A stretch of DNA of 59,212 nucleotides from Pseudomonadota bacterium (GTDB lineage: Bacteria; Pseudomonadota; Gammaproteobacteria; Burkholderiales; Rhodocyclaceae): assembly GCA_018261895.1 (NCBI GenBank), contig JAGTRT010000013.1, positions 1 through 59,212 on the forward strand. The letters are read 5' to 3'. Position 1 is the stretch's first letter, and each line of letters begins with the position of its first letter. Both the position numbers and the translations under genes were made by a program. The notes under the pieces were generated by a model. That model did not search any database. It was not told where the DNA came from and saw only the letters and a program-made list of their open reading frames with translations. This document shows positions 52,021 to 59,212 of the stretch, one piece after another.

Positions 52021-53667
52021 TTATACCGCTCCCTGAACGGCTGGCGGCGTACAGCATGACGAACCTTCATAGACAACCGGGATGATCTGCTTGGCGGCTT
52101 CCCGGCGCGTCAGTTTGACTGGCGAAAGCGAAACGATGTTGTCAATCAGCAGTTCCGTGGAAAGTTGCGGCCGCAGGCCTAGCGGCTGACGCGGATGCAG
52201 CTTGAACTCGCGCGCGGCTTTTTCCAGTTGCTCCTTGTTGGAACTGAAATAACGCGCAGCGGCGATGGTCTCTGGTAGATGCTTGAGCACATGCCACAGG
52301 CTCCAGCGGTGTTGCCATAATCGCTTGGCGAAGCGGCGACGATAGCCCTTGCTGTCGTAAAAGCGTTTGACATGCCAGTTGTACAGCGCGTCCATCTCTT
52401 CTCGGGATTTGAAACCTTCCGGTAGGTAAACAAAATTCAGGCAGTTCATGAGCCGCCAGTCCTCGACGAAATCGCCGGTCGGGTCGTTGATGCACTCGTC
52501 CCAGATCGGCGCTCCATGCAGTGGGCTGAACTTGGTCATATTCATCTCGTCGAGCCCGAGCGAAAGAATGAAATCGCTCGTTGTTCGTACCGTTTCCGGG
52601 GTTTCGCCGGGCATGCCGAAAATGAACAGTCCCTTGGCGCGCAAACCGGCAGAGTGGATCGAGCGGACGGTTTCACGTACGGCCTCGAGCGTCACGCCTG
52701 CCTTGTGCCTTTCCATCATTTCCGGGTCGGCCGATTCAATACCGATCGATACCATGAGGGCGCCGGCCTGCTTGAGTTTGACCAGCATCTCATCCGACGT
52801 ATGGCCGGCGCGAATGGCACAGTTGAACTGCATGCCAAGCGGCTTGTCTATCAACAGTTCGCAAAGATCGAGGACGCGCTGTTTCTTGGCGGTAAACAGG
52901 TCGTCGTACATGTTGATGTGCCAGACGCCGAACTTGTCCCGCAGATACTTCATATGATCGTAGATATACTGCGGCGAATTGGTCTTGTAGGCCCGCTCGA
53001 ATACAGTGCGATCACAGAAGGAACAGGTGTAGGGACAGCCGCGCGACGTGATCATGGTCGCCCCATGTCGCTTTTCGTACGCAAACAGCGGCAGATGATA
53101 GGCGTGGGGGAAACCAGCCAGCTTTTCATAGGCCGGAAAGGGCAATTCATCCAGATTGGTGATGCGGTCGCGACGCGGATTAGCGACGATACGCCCGTCC
53201 TCGTTGCGCCATATCAGGTTGCCAATCGATGCCAGCGGCTTGCCATCGGCCAATTCCAGCAGGGCGCCTTCGCCCTCACCAATCACCAGATAGTCGATTT
53301 CTGGAAAATGTTCGAGGATGGGTGCACCCAGCGACGAAACATGAACGTTGCCAAATACGATCTTGATTTCGGGGCGTCGCTCGCGAATGTAGGCAGCAAT
53401 TTCAAAAGCATCCATGAAGCCTGACGTCGTTGCCGAGAACCCGACCATTTCCGGATCAGTAGCCAGCACAATTTCAGCGTTATCGGCAATGCTTTTCGGC
53501 GCATAGGGGCCAAGACAATCGTGAAGTTGCACGCTGTGACCAAATTTTTCCAGCCAACTGGCCAGTTGCATGATGCCAATCGGCGGCATGCGGTTGGCCA
53601 GAACCGAAAAATCCGGTTGCCCGGGCACAAAATTGAATCCAGCAGGATGAACCAGCGTGATGCGCAT
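52021..53667 (-). CDS. B12-binding radical SAM protein (BchE-like)
   Basis: 548-aa protein. The N-terminal cobalamin-binding domain (residues 1-150: HPAGFNFVPGQPDF, VGFSATTSGFMDAFEIAAYIRE, VFGNVHVSSLG, YLVIGEGEGAL) is followed by the radical SAM core with CPYTCSFC near residue 212 and a helical C-terminal part. The end, VVYEGSSCCTPPAV, has a CC pair that is unusual. BchE, P-methylase and hopanoid-modifying enzymes share this layout; the substrate cannot be assigned. From here to 55440 the base composition is less GC-rich than the rest of the window. It may belong with the pigment genes downstream. Confidence 0.87.
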   Translation of the reverse strand: MRITLVHPAGFNFVPGQPDFSVLANRMPPIGIMQLASWLEKFGHSVQLHDCLGPYAPKSIADNAEIVLATDPEMVGFSATTSGFMDAFEIAAYIRERRPEIKIVFGNVHVSSLGAPILEHFPEIDYLVIGEGEGALLELADGKPLASIGNLIWRNEDGRIVANPRRDRITNLDELPFPAYEKLAGFPHAYHLPLFAYEKRHGATMITSRGCPYTCSFCDRTVFERAYKTNSPQYIYDHMKYLRDKFGVWHINMYDDLFTAKKQRVLDLCELLIDKPLGMQFNCAIRAGHTSDEMLVKLKQAGALMVSIGIESADPEMMERHKAGVTLEAVRETVRSIHSAGLRAKGLFIFGMPGETPETVRTTSDFILSLGLDEMNMTKFSPLHGAPIWDECINDPTGDFVEDWRLMNCLNFVYLPEGFKSREEMDALYNWHVKRFYDSKGYRRRFAKRLWQHRWSLWHVLKHLPETIAAARYFSSNKEQLEKAAREFKLHPRQPLGLRPQLSTELLIDNIVSLSPVKLTRREAAKQIIPVVYEGSSCCTPPAVQGAV

Positions 53668-53736
53668 GCAAATTCCTCAATCGAAGGGCAGGATTTTATT
53701 AGAAAAGCCCGGCTCCCTTCGGTTCCGGAAAAAGTA

Positions 53737-54552
53737 TTACAAAAGTAGGACGGTATCCCAGGAAAATTTCACGATCAATACAAGCACCACACCGACGAAA
53801 ATCCGGCGAACAAGTCCGCTGCCATGCTTCAAGGCCAGCCGCGTGCCCAGGATCGATCCGCTCACATTTGCCACAGCCATCGATAGCGCCAGCCCTGCCA
53901 GTACGTATCCATGGGGCAGGAAGTAACCCAGGGCTGCCAGATTGGTCGCTACATTGACAACCTTTGCACCGGCCGAAGCATGCAGAAAATCAAAACCAAA
54001 AAAGCGGACGAACAAAAAAATCAGGAAACTGCCCGTTCCAGGCCCGAAAAATCCGTCATAGAAGCCGATGATCCCACCCAGACAGATGGCGTAAATCCAT
54101 TCGCGGTGGCCACTATGGGTCGGCTGATGAAGCAAACCAAAATCTTTCCGTTTCAGCGTGTAAATGGCAGCCATGACCAGCAGCACCAGGATCAGCGGTC
54201 GAACCAGGTCCTTCGGCAACCACGCCACCGTAGCAGCACCAACGTAGGAAAAGGAAAAGGCAGCGAAAGCAGCGGGCAAAATGGTTCGCCAGGGAATCCT
54301 GACCTGTCGGGCATAGCGCCAGCTCGCACTGGCCGTACCAACCACACTGGCGGTTTTGTTGGTACCAAATAGCGTCGCTGCCGATTCCGCTGGATATGCG
54401 GTAAACAGCGCCGGAATCTGGATCAAGCCGCCACCACCGACAATGGCATCCACTCCCCCGGCCAAAAATGCGGCCAGCACCAGCGACAGCAACGCCGGAT
54501 CCAGCAAATAGCTCATGAATGAATCGAACTGGAAAGAAATGAGATTCCCCAT
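53737..54552 (-). CDS. TSUP/TauE-family sulfite exporter-like protein
   Basis: 271-aa inner-membrane protein with about eight helices of the TauE/SafE/YfcA family. Typical segments are AAFLAGGVDAIVGGGGLIQIPAL, LFGTNKTASVVGTASASWRYAR and GFYDGFFGPGTGSFLIFLFV. ATG 54552 is used; ATG 54516 is possible, and neither has a clear ribosome-binding site. The transported compound is unknown; family members move sulfite, sulfoacetate or other organosulfur anions. It is divergent from the DUF2726 gene over 45 bp that contain the inverted repeat ATTCTAAA/TTTAGAAT. Confidence 0.9.
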   Translation of the reverse strand: MGNLISFQFDSFMSYLLDPALLSLVLAAFLAGGVDAIVGGGGLIQIPALFTAYPAESAATLFGTNKTASVVGTASASWRYARQVRIPWRTILPAAFAAFSFSYVGAATVAWLPKDLVRPLILVLLVMAAIYTLKRKDFGLLHQPTHSGHREWIYAICLGGIIGFYDGFFGPGTGSFLIFLFVRFFGFDFLHASAGAKVVNVATNLAALGYFLPHGYVLAGLALSMAVANVSGSILGTRLALKHGSGLVRRIFVGVVLVLIVKFSWDTVLLL

Positions 54553-54562
54553 TTATGTCATT

Positions 54563-54594
54563 ATTCTAAATTCCAAAATTCAAGTCTTTAGAAT
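54563..54594. promoter_or_regulatory. Inverted repeat in a divergent promoter region
   Basis: ATTCTAAA (54563-54570) and TTTAGAAT (54587-54594) form a perfect 8-bp inverted repeat with a 16-base AT-rich spacer. It occupies most of the 45 bp between the divergent TSUP and DUF2726 genes and may be an operator acting on both. Confidence 0.4.
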
Positions 54595-54597
54595 CCC

Positions 54598-55203
54598 ATG
54601 GATATCCTTACCTCAGGCCTGTTACTGAGCGCAGTCGGTGTGGTGGTCGTTTTCTTGATGTCCAGCACCAGACAATCTCGACAGCAGGATACCTTCAAGC
54701 ATAAATCCCTGTCGCGCAATGCAAATCGCGCCGCTCGGCAGCAAAAGGAACTGCATCTCGACGAGCAGACCCGCTTCGTAGACAGCCCTAAACGCAAGCC
54801 ATACCGACTGCTCAACGATGCCGAACAGAATCTCTACCACCGCCTCCGTGAAGCCATGCCGAACATGCAGATCTTCACCCAGATCGGCGTCGCGCAACTG
54901 GCGCAACTCAGAGGTCGTCTTGAAGCGCAGGCTTTGGCGTCAATGGCTGGTCGAGGCGTTGATTTTGTAGTCTGCGATGCACATTTTGCGATTATCGCGG
55001 CCATCGAACTGGCCTGGCCATCGAACAGTGAAGACACAAAGTGTCCTGAAGAAGAAAAACGAAAGGCCCTGCAGCGCCTCGGCATTCCGCTCATTGTCTT
55101 TCGTCCGAACAATTTGCCCGATGCGGACGTGATTTCTCGGGAAATTGCCGATGCAATCGTGCGCAGAAACAGATTGGAAGCAGATCGCCTCAAAGCCGCC
55201 TGA
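54598..55203 (+). CDS. DUF2726 protein with N-terminal membrane anchor
   Basis: 201-aa protein. One N-terminal helix (ILTSGLLLSAVGVVVVFLMSS) is followed by a basic linker and the DUF2726 domain (LLNDAEQNLYHRLREAMPNMQIFTQIGVAQL ... GVDFVVCDAHFAIIAAIELAWPS ... KRKALQRLGIPLIVF). The D-x(n)-E-x-x arrangement in VDFVVCD/AAIELAW is reminiscent of PD-(D/E)XK nuclease-like folds, which are proposed for this family; activity is not established. It lies convergent to mnmE with a 237-bp AT-rich spacer between. Confidence 0.82.
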   Translation: MDILTSGLLLSAVGVVVVFLMSSTRQSRQQDTFKHKSLSRNANRAARQQKELHLDEQTRFVDSPKRKPYRLLNDAEQNLYHRLREAMPNMQIFTQIGVAQLAQLRGRLEAQALASMAGRGVDFVVCDAHFAIIAAIELAWPSNSEDTKCPEEEKRKALQRLGIPLIVFRPNNLPDADVISREIADAIVRRNRLEADRLKAA

Positions 55204-55271
55204 AGCTGCTTTTGTTTTTCTATAAGAACTATATGTAAACCTACTACTGAGAATAACTGAACAACACTTCT

Positions 55272-55425
55272 GTGGATAAGTATAAAAAATTAAATTAAAT
55301 CATCAATATATGTAACTTGAAACGACGTTGGCAACACACTGGCTTGCCTGTGGATGAATTCCGGATAGTTTTTGGAATCTGGAAAAAACCGGAATAGCCC
55401 ACAATCCTTGGACAGCTTGTACACA
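55272..55425. other. AT-rich spacer with DnaA-box-like 9-mers beside mnmE
   Basis: The 237-bp spacer 55204-55440 is the most AT-rich part of the window. It holds one perfect DnaA box on the minus strand (TTATCCACA, 55272-55280), two near matches (TCATCCACA minus, 55349-55357; TTGTACACA plus, 55417-55425) and an A/T run at 55281-55316. It could bind DnaA (regulatory or origin-like), but the expected oriC position is on the other side of rpmH. Confidence 0.4.
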
Positions 55426-55440
55426 GACTTATGGACAGGC

Positions 55441-56787
55441 CTATTTGCCAATGCAAAACCGGCTGAAAATGACGCCGAGTAGATCGTCAGCCGTAAATTC
55501 ACCGGTGATTTGACCCAGCGATTGTTGCGCCAGGCGAAGTTCTTCAGCGAAAAGTTCGAGTGCCGGGAAATGCCCTTCGACAACTATTTTGGCAGCATCG
55601 ACATGGGCTTGAGCCTGGGATAAAGCCCTCAGATGCCGTTCGCGGGCGATGAAAACATCTTCAGTCTGATGCCATCCGGCAATACGTAGCAATTCCTGGC
55701 GCAGGAGGTCTATGCCGTCGCCGGAACGCGCCGACAGCGATATGGCGGTGGTGCCGGGCTCTTCGTGGCGCTCGGGCAAGCGGCCTGAAAGGTCGATCTT
55801 GTTGTAGATCGTGATTCGCTTCAGATTGGCCGGCAAGCGTTCCAGAATGGCCTGGTCTTCGGCAGAAACCCCGCGCCGGGCATCGACCAGCAACAGGACA
55901 ACGTCCGCTCGTTCAATTTCCTTCCAGCTGCGTTCGATCCCAATTTTCTCGACTTCATCATCGGTATCGCGCAGTCCGGCAGTATCGATGATATGCAGCG
56001 GGATACCCTCGATCTGGATGGTGGAGCGCAGCGCATCCCGCGTTGTCCCGGCAATGGGCGTAACGATGGCCAGATCGTCACCAGCCAGTCGATTGAGCAG
56101 CGAGGATTTACCAACATTGGGTTGCCCGGCCAGCACGACGTGGAGGCCGGATTGAAGCAGTTTTCCCTGGCCGGCGCGGTCGAAGATCTGGGCCAGTTTC
56201 AATTGGAGGGTTTCCAGGCGACCAAAGGCATTTGCTGCCTTCAGGAAATCGATGTCTTCTTCCGGAAAATCCAGCGTCGCCTCAACCAGCATGCGCAGGT
56301 TGATCAGTTCGTCATTCAATTCGGCAATGGCCCGCGAAAACTCGCCCTGCAGGGAACGAACAGCGGAGCGTGCTGCGCTGCTTGTGGCTGCATCGATGAG
56401 ATCGGCAACTGCTTCGGCCTGAGCCAGATCCATCTTGCCGTTCAGGAAAGCGCGACGGCTGAATTCCCCGGGTTCGGCCAGGCGTGCTCCGATATCGAGA
56501 CAACGGGCGAGGAGCATTTGCATGACGACCGGCCCACCATGGCCCTGCAACTCGAGAACATCCTCACCGGTAAAGGAGTGGGGATTCGGGAAAAACAGCA
56601 ACAGGCCGCTGTCTATTGTCGAGTCGTCGGCAGCCCTGAAATCAGCCAGCGTTGCGTAACGTGGTTTGGGAGTCTTTCCGGTTAGCGCAAAAGCAAAGGG
56701 CAGCAAATTGCTGCCCGATATGCGGATGACGCCGACACCACCACGGCCCGGGGCCGTAGCGATGGCGGCGATGGTGTCCGACTTCAC
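55441..56787 (-). CDS. mnmE: tRNA uridine-5-carboxymethylaminomethyl modification GTPase MnmE
   Basis: 448-aa GTPase that works with MnmG to modify U34 of certain tRNAs. N-terminal folate-binding domain ([46 protein letters not shown]), G domain with GQPNVGKSS, the DTAGLRDT switch and NKID, and the C-terminal cysteine motif FCIGK. It starts at GTG 56787, 3 bp after the yidC stop. Downstream, mnmG (gidA) is missing from the usual place: an AT-rich spacer and the DUF2726 gene follow instead. Confidence 0.98.
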   Translation of the reverse strand: MKSDTIAAIATAPGRGGVGVIRISGSNLLPFAFALTGKTPKPRYATLADFRAADDSTIDSGLLLFFPNPHSFTGEDVLELQGHGGPVVMQMLLARCLDIGARLAEPGEFSRRAFLNGKMDLAQAEAVADLIDAATSSAARSAVRSLQGEFSRAIAELNDELINLRMLVEATLDFPEEDIDFLKAANAFGRLETLQLKLAQIFDRAGQGKLLQSGLHVVLAGQPNVGKSSLLNRLAGDDLAIVTPIAGTTRDALRSTIQIEGIPLHIIDTAGLRDTDDEVEKIGIERSWKEIERADVVLLLVDARRGVSAEDQAILERLPANLKRITIYNKIDLSGRLPERHEEPGTTAISLSARSGDGIDLLRQELLRIAGWHQTEDVFIARERHLRALSQAQAHVDAAKIVVEGHFPALELFAEELRLAQQSLGQITGEFTADDLLGVIFSRFCIGK

Positions 56788-56790
56788 ACC

Positions 56791-58437
56791 TTATGCTTTC
56801 GCGTCATTGGCAGCCTTGCCGCCAGCGTCGATGAGTCGCGTGATCTGCCATTGCTGGGCAATCGAAAGCACATTGTTCACGACCCAGTAAAGGACGAGAC
56901 CGGCCGGGAACCAGAAGAACATGAAACCGAAGATCAACGGCATAGCCATCATGACCTTGGCCTGGATCGGGTCCGGAGGAGTCGGGTTGAGCTTCGTCTG
57001 AACAAACATCGATACCATCATGATGATGGGCAGGATGTAGTACGGGTCAGCCGACGCCAGATCCTGAATCCACAGGATCCACGGTGCATCGCGCATTTCG
57101 ACGGCGCCCAGCAGCACCCAGTAGAGGGCAATGAAGACCGGAATCTGAACCAGAATCGGCAGGCAGCCACCGAGCGGATTGACCTTCTCGGTCTGGTAGA
57201 GCTTCATCATTTCCTGATTCAGACGCTGCTTGTCGTCGCCAAAACGTTCCTTCAACTGCATCAGGCGCGGCGTCAGCACCTTCATCTTGGCCATTGACTT
57301 GTACGAAGCAGCCGACAGCGGGAAGAAGATGGCCTTGATGATGATGGTCAGGATGACGATGGCCCAGCCCCAGTTACCGACCAGCTTGTGGATGGCTTCG
57401 AGGGCCCAGAAAATCGGCGCGGCAACGACGGTCAGCCAGCCGTAGTCCACCACCAGATCAAGTCCGGTTGCCACTTGCTTCAGCACCGATTGTTCCTGCG
57501 GACCAGCGTAGAGGCTGACGGCCGTTTCACCCTTGGCACCCGGCGCGATTTCCGCAATTGGGACAATCACGCCGGTCTGGAAGACATTGCTGCCTTCCAG
57601 TTTGCGCATATAGAACTCACGCTGGGCTTTTTCCTTGGGTACCCAGGCGGCGACAAAATAGTGCTGGACCATGGCCAGCCAGCCGTTGTCAGCGGTCTTG
57701 GCAAACTTCGCCTTGTTGTCGGCAATGGCACTGAAATCGATCTTCTGGTACTTGTCGGCATCGGTGTAGACAGCTGGCCCGGTGAAGGTCGAGACCATCT
57801 TGGTCTCGCCGGCCGGAGCCACGTCATCCCGTTGCAGCTGGAAATAGGCGTGCGGTGCAATCGCCTTGTCGCTGCCGTTGGCAATTTCCCACGCAACGTC
57901 AATCTGATACGAGCCACGCTTGAAGGTCAGGACCTTTGCGACCTTGACCCCATTCTGATCGGTCGATTCCAGACGAAGTTTGAGTTCGTTGTCCGCATCG
58001 GCCAGCGATGTGGCACCTGAAACCCGCTTGAACAGTGAACGATGTGTCGGCAGTCCTTCGCCAATCAGGCCGGCTTGGGCCAGATACTGATGGGCTGGAT
58101 CGAACAGGACGAAAGTCTTGTCCTTGTTGTCATGCTCCTTGTACTTCAGCAACTCGAGGCCGACGATGTCGCCGCCCTGGGTGGAAATCGTTGCCTTGAG
58201 CAGGTCGGTGGTGACGGTAAAGGTTTCCGCCGTCGATGCAGGTGCAGAGGCAGTCGGGGCGACCGGTGCGCCCTTGGGCTGCAGGGAAGCCGATGGCGTC
58301 GGTGCAGCGCTGCCGGCGGGAGTGGAAGCAACCGCGTCGGCGGCCGGCTTCGGCTGGTTGTACTTCTGCCAGTTCTCCCAAAGCATGAAGCTCGAGAAAG
58401 TGAAGATCAAAACCAGTATCAGGCGTCGAGTATCCAT
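56791..58437 (-). CDS. yidC: Membrane protein insertase YidC
   Basis: 548-aa inner-membrane insertase. N-terminal helix (LILVLIFTFSSFMLWENWQKYN), large periplasmic domain (about residues 60-340), then five conserved helices that form the insertase core, with the cytoplasmic hairpin PRLMQLKERFGDDKQRLNQEMMKLYQTEKVNPLGGCLPILVQIPVF. The Ala/Pro-rich linker after the first helix is typical of proteobacterial YidC. It lies in the conserved rpmH-rnpA-yidD-yidC-mnmE order and probably shares that transcript. Confidence 0.98.
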   Translation of the reverse strand: MDTRRLILVLIFTFSSFMLWENWQKYNQPKPAADAVASTPAGSAAPTPSASLQPKGAPVAPTASAPASTAETFTVTTDLLKATISTQGGDIVGLELLKYKEHDNKDKTFVLFDPAHQYLAQAGLIGEGLPTHRSLFKRVSGATSLADADNELKLRLESTDQNGVKVAKVLTFKRGSYQIDVAWEIANGSDKAIAPHAYFQLQRDDVAPAGETKMVSTFTGPAVYTDADKYQKIDFSAIADNKAKFAKTADNGWLAMVQHYFVAAWVPKEKAQREFYMRKLEGSNVFQTGVIVPIAEIAPGAKGETAVSLYAGPQEQSVLKQVATGLDLVVDYGWLTVVAAPIFWALEAIHKLVGNWGWAIVILTIIIKAIFFPLSAASYKSMAKMKVLTPRLMQLKERFGDDKQRLNQEMMKLYQTEKVNPLGGCLPILVQIPVFIALYWVLLGAVEMRDAPWILWIQDLASADPYYILPIIMMVSMFVQTKLNPTPPDPIQAKVMMAMPLIFGFMFFWFPAGLVLYWVVNNVLSIAQQWQITRLIDAGGKAANDAKA

Positions 58438-58463
58438 GAACAGCCTACAAAAGAATTCTTGAA

Positions 58464-58676
58464 TCAGGGTACAGGATCATACCCACCAGGATGCCATGGG
58501 TGGCAACGGCCGACTCGTTTCAAGCCCAGCCAGCCACCGCGCAAGGCGCCGTATTTCTGAACTGCTTCTACCATATATGCCGAGCAACTCGGCACATGAC
58601 GGCAACTGCGCCCTAGAAAAGGACTGATCGCATATTGATAGATACGCACCAGACCAATCAAGAGGTACTTCATCAT
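58464..58676 (-). CDS. yidD: Membrane protein insertion efficiency factor YidD
   Basis: 70-aa membrane-associated protein with [58 protein letters not shown] containing the conserved cysteines and the C-terminal HPGG(Y/H)DPVP signature. It starts MMKYLL; either ATG (58676 or 58673) could serve. It overlaps the rnpA stop by 4 bp and is 26 bp from yidC. It aids YidC-dependent insertion. Confidence 0.97.
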   Translation of the reverse strand: MMKYLLIGLVRIYQYAISPFLGRSCRHVPSCSAYMVEAVQKYGALRGGWLGLKRVGRCHPWHPGGYDPVP

Positions 58677-59041
58677 GCTTCCCGCTTCGGCCGCGGCCGT
58701 TGCAGTTTGTTCAGCAGGGCGAGGAAATCGTCTGCCAGCAGCTTGCTGTCAAGCGGCGCTGGTTTTGCGGACAGTCTGACGACCAGATCGACAGCCGGCA
58801 AACCTGCCAGAGACAATCGAAACTGCTCGCGAACCACCCGTTTGACCTTGTTGCGGTCGACTGCCCGTTTGAGCAGCTTTTTTCCGACCACCAAACCCAG
58901 TCGTGCTTGGGTATTTCCTTCGGGGCGAGGCTGATAGTGAAGCGTCAGCAACTTGCCTCGAATCGCCCTCCTGAAACCAAAAACGGATGAGAACTCATCC
59001 GTTTTTGTCAGGCGATAGCGTCGGGCGAAGGTTTGTTCCAC
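58673..59041 (-). CDS. rnpA: Ribonuclease P protein component RnpA
   Basis: 122-aa basic protein that assists the RNase P RNA in 5' tRNA processing. The RNR-type motif is present as [13 protein letters not shown], after [14 protein letters not shown]. The start is GTG 59041, 17 bp after the rpmH stop. Codons 12-21 hold a 13-bp perfect inverted repeat followed by U residues that looks like a terminator within the reading frame (separate entry). The order rpmH-rnpA-yidD-yidC is conserved in bacteria. Confidence 0.97.
   Translation of the reverse strand: MEQTFARRYRLTKTDEFSSVFGFRRAIRGKLLTLHYQPRPEGNTQARLGLVVGKKLLKRAVDRNKVKRVVREQFRLSLAGLPAVDLVVRLSAKPAPLDSKLLADDFLALLNKLQRPRPKREA
58979..59006 (-). 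terminator. Terminator-like hairpin inside the 5' coding region of rnpA
   Basis: AAAAACGGATGAG-AA-CTCATCCGTTTTT is a 13-bp perfect inverted repeat with a 2-base loop. In the mRNA (minus strand) the stem ends in UUUUUGGUUU, the layout of an intrinsic terminator or attenuator. It lies 35 bases into rnpA, directly downstream of rpmH, and would let most transcripts stop after rpmH. Confidence 0.7.
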
Positions 59042-59058
59042 CCCGCCGAACGTCCGGT

Positions 59059-59193
59059 TTAAACGGCCAGACGTTTGCGACCCTTGGCGCGGCGAGCAGC
59101 AATGACTGCACGGCCACCCTTGGTGCGCATACGGACCAGGAAGCCATGGGTGCGCTTGCGGCGCACGACCGACGGTTGATACGTGCGTTTCAT
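59059..59193 (-). CDS. rpmH: Large ribosomal subunit protein bL34
   Basis: 44-aa ribosomal protein beginning [20 protein letters not shown], with the Arg/Lys-rich remainder [19 protein letters not shown] normal for bL34. The start ATG 59193 is preceded by AGGGATTACAAC. It leads the rnpA-yidD-yidC-mnmE transcript; in most bacteria dnaA and the replication origin lie just beyond its promoter, outside this window. Confidence 0.98.
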   Translation of the reverse strand: MKRTYQPSVVRRKRTHGFLVRMRTKGGRAVIAARRAKGRKRLAV

Positions 59194-59212
59194 GTTGTAA
59201 TCCCTTGATGTG

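Overview
The window looks like the chromosome of a betaproteobacterium of the Rhodocyclales (Dechloromonas/Azonexus-like). The reasons are high GC with strong G/C third positions, betaproteobacterial-type housekeeping proteins, an octaheme cytochrome respiratory module and an aryl-polyene pigment cluster. This is judged from protein character only; no database search was made. The right end (mnmE-yidC-yidD-rnpA-rpmH) is the block that normally lies beside dnaA/oriC, and a perfect ParB-type parS palindrome about 9 kb inside it fits an origin-proximal position.

Layout. 1-3669 (minus): rpoN (3' tip cut off), lptB, recX, recA. 3846-4110: a perfect SOS box and a small exported protein. 4083-10211 (plus): RluA-type pseudouridine synthase, sodium:solute symporter, VanZ-like membrane protein, P-type cation ATPase. 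10245-12623: small exported protein, [2Fe-2S] ferredoxin, hydrolase, NodI-like ABC ATPase. 12743-15794: exported hypothetical, HAD phosphatase, radical SAM protein. 15969-18882: anaerobic-looking operon of octaheme tetrathionate-reductase-family cytochrome, cytochrome b and small periplasmic protein, preceded by a 20-bp palindrome and closed by a strong terminator. 18958-22805: HDOD protein, NodJ-like permease, CutA, DsbD.

22906-34271 and 38557-41740 (plus) together form an aryl-polyene (xanthomonadin-like) gene cluster: two ACPs, ketosynthase, COG4648 membrane protein, acyl-ACP ligase, two hotdog dehydratases, acyltransferase, LolA-like protein, MMPL exporter, second ketosynthase, chain-length-factor-like protein and ketoreductase. 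The two halves are separated by a minus-strand block (34321-38360: M50 protease, DUF2167 protein, Dcu transporter, hydrolase). A second minus-strand group (45779-51304) carries methyltransferase, glycosyltransferase, acyltransferase, MipA/OmpV porin, a XanB2-like chorismatase (hydroxybenzoate starter) and a flavin halogenase with its diagnostic motifs. The likely product is a halogenated, lipid-linked aryl polyene exported to the outer membrane. A haem-binding sensor kinase, small unknown proteins, a thioredoxin and a cation antiporter lie between. 51344-55203 holds a lipoprotein, a second radical SAM protein, a TSUP transporter and a DUF2726 protein.

The most unusual feature is a 35-bp interspersed repeat present at least 13 times (11 in the plus orientation, 2 in the minus). 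Its invariant left part is ACGGTCAACCGGAAA; the right part is GSCCAAA followed by GAAAT. Copies sit tightly between genes and also inside five coding regions. The three copies lying antisense to their host gene are all read in the same frame as the peptide HFxFGxxFRxTV. I do not recognise this element as a described family. No tRNA, rRNA, IS element or CRISPR array was seen, and no gene-free stretch exceeds 300 bp.
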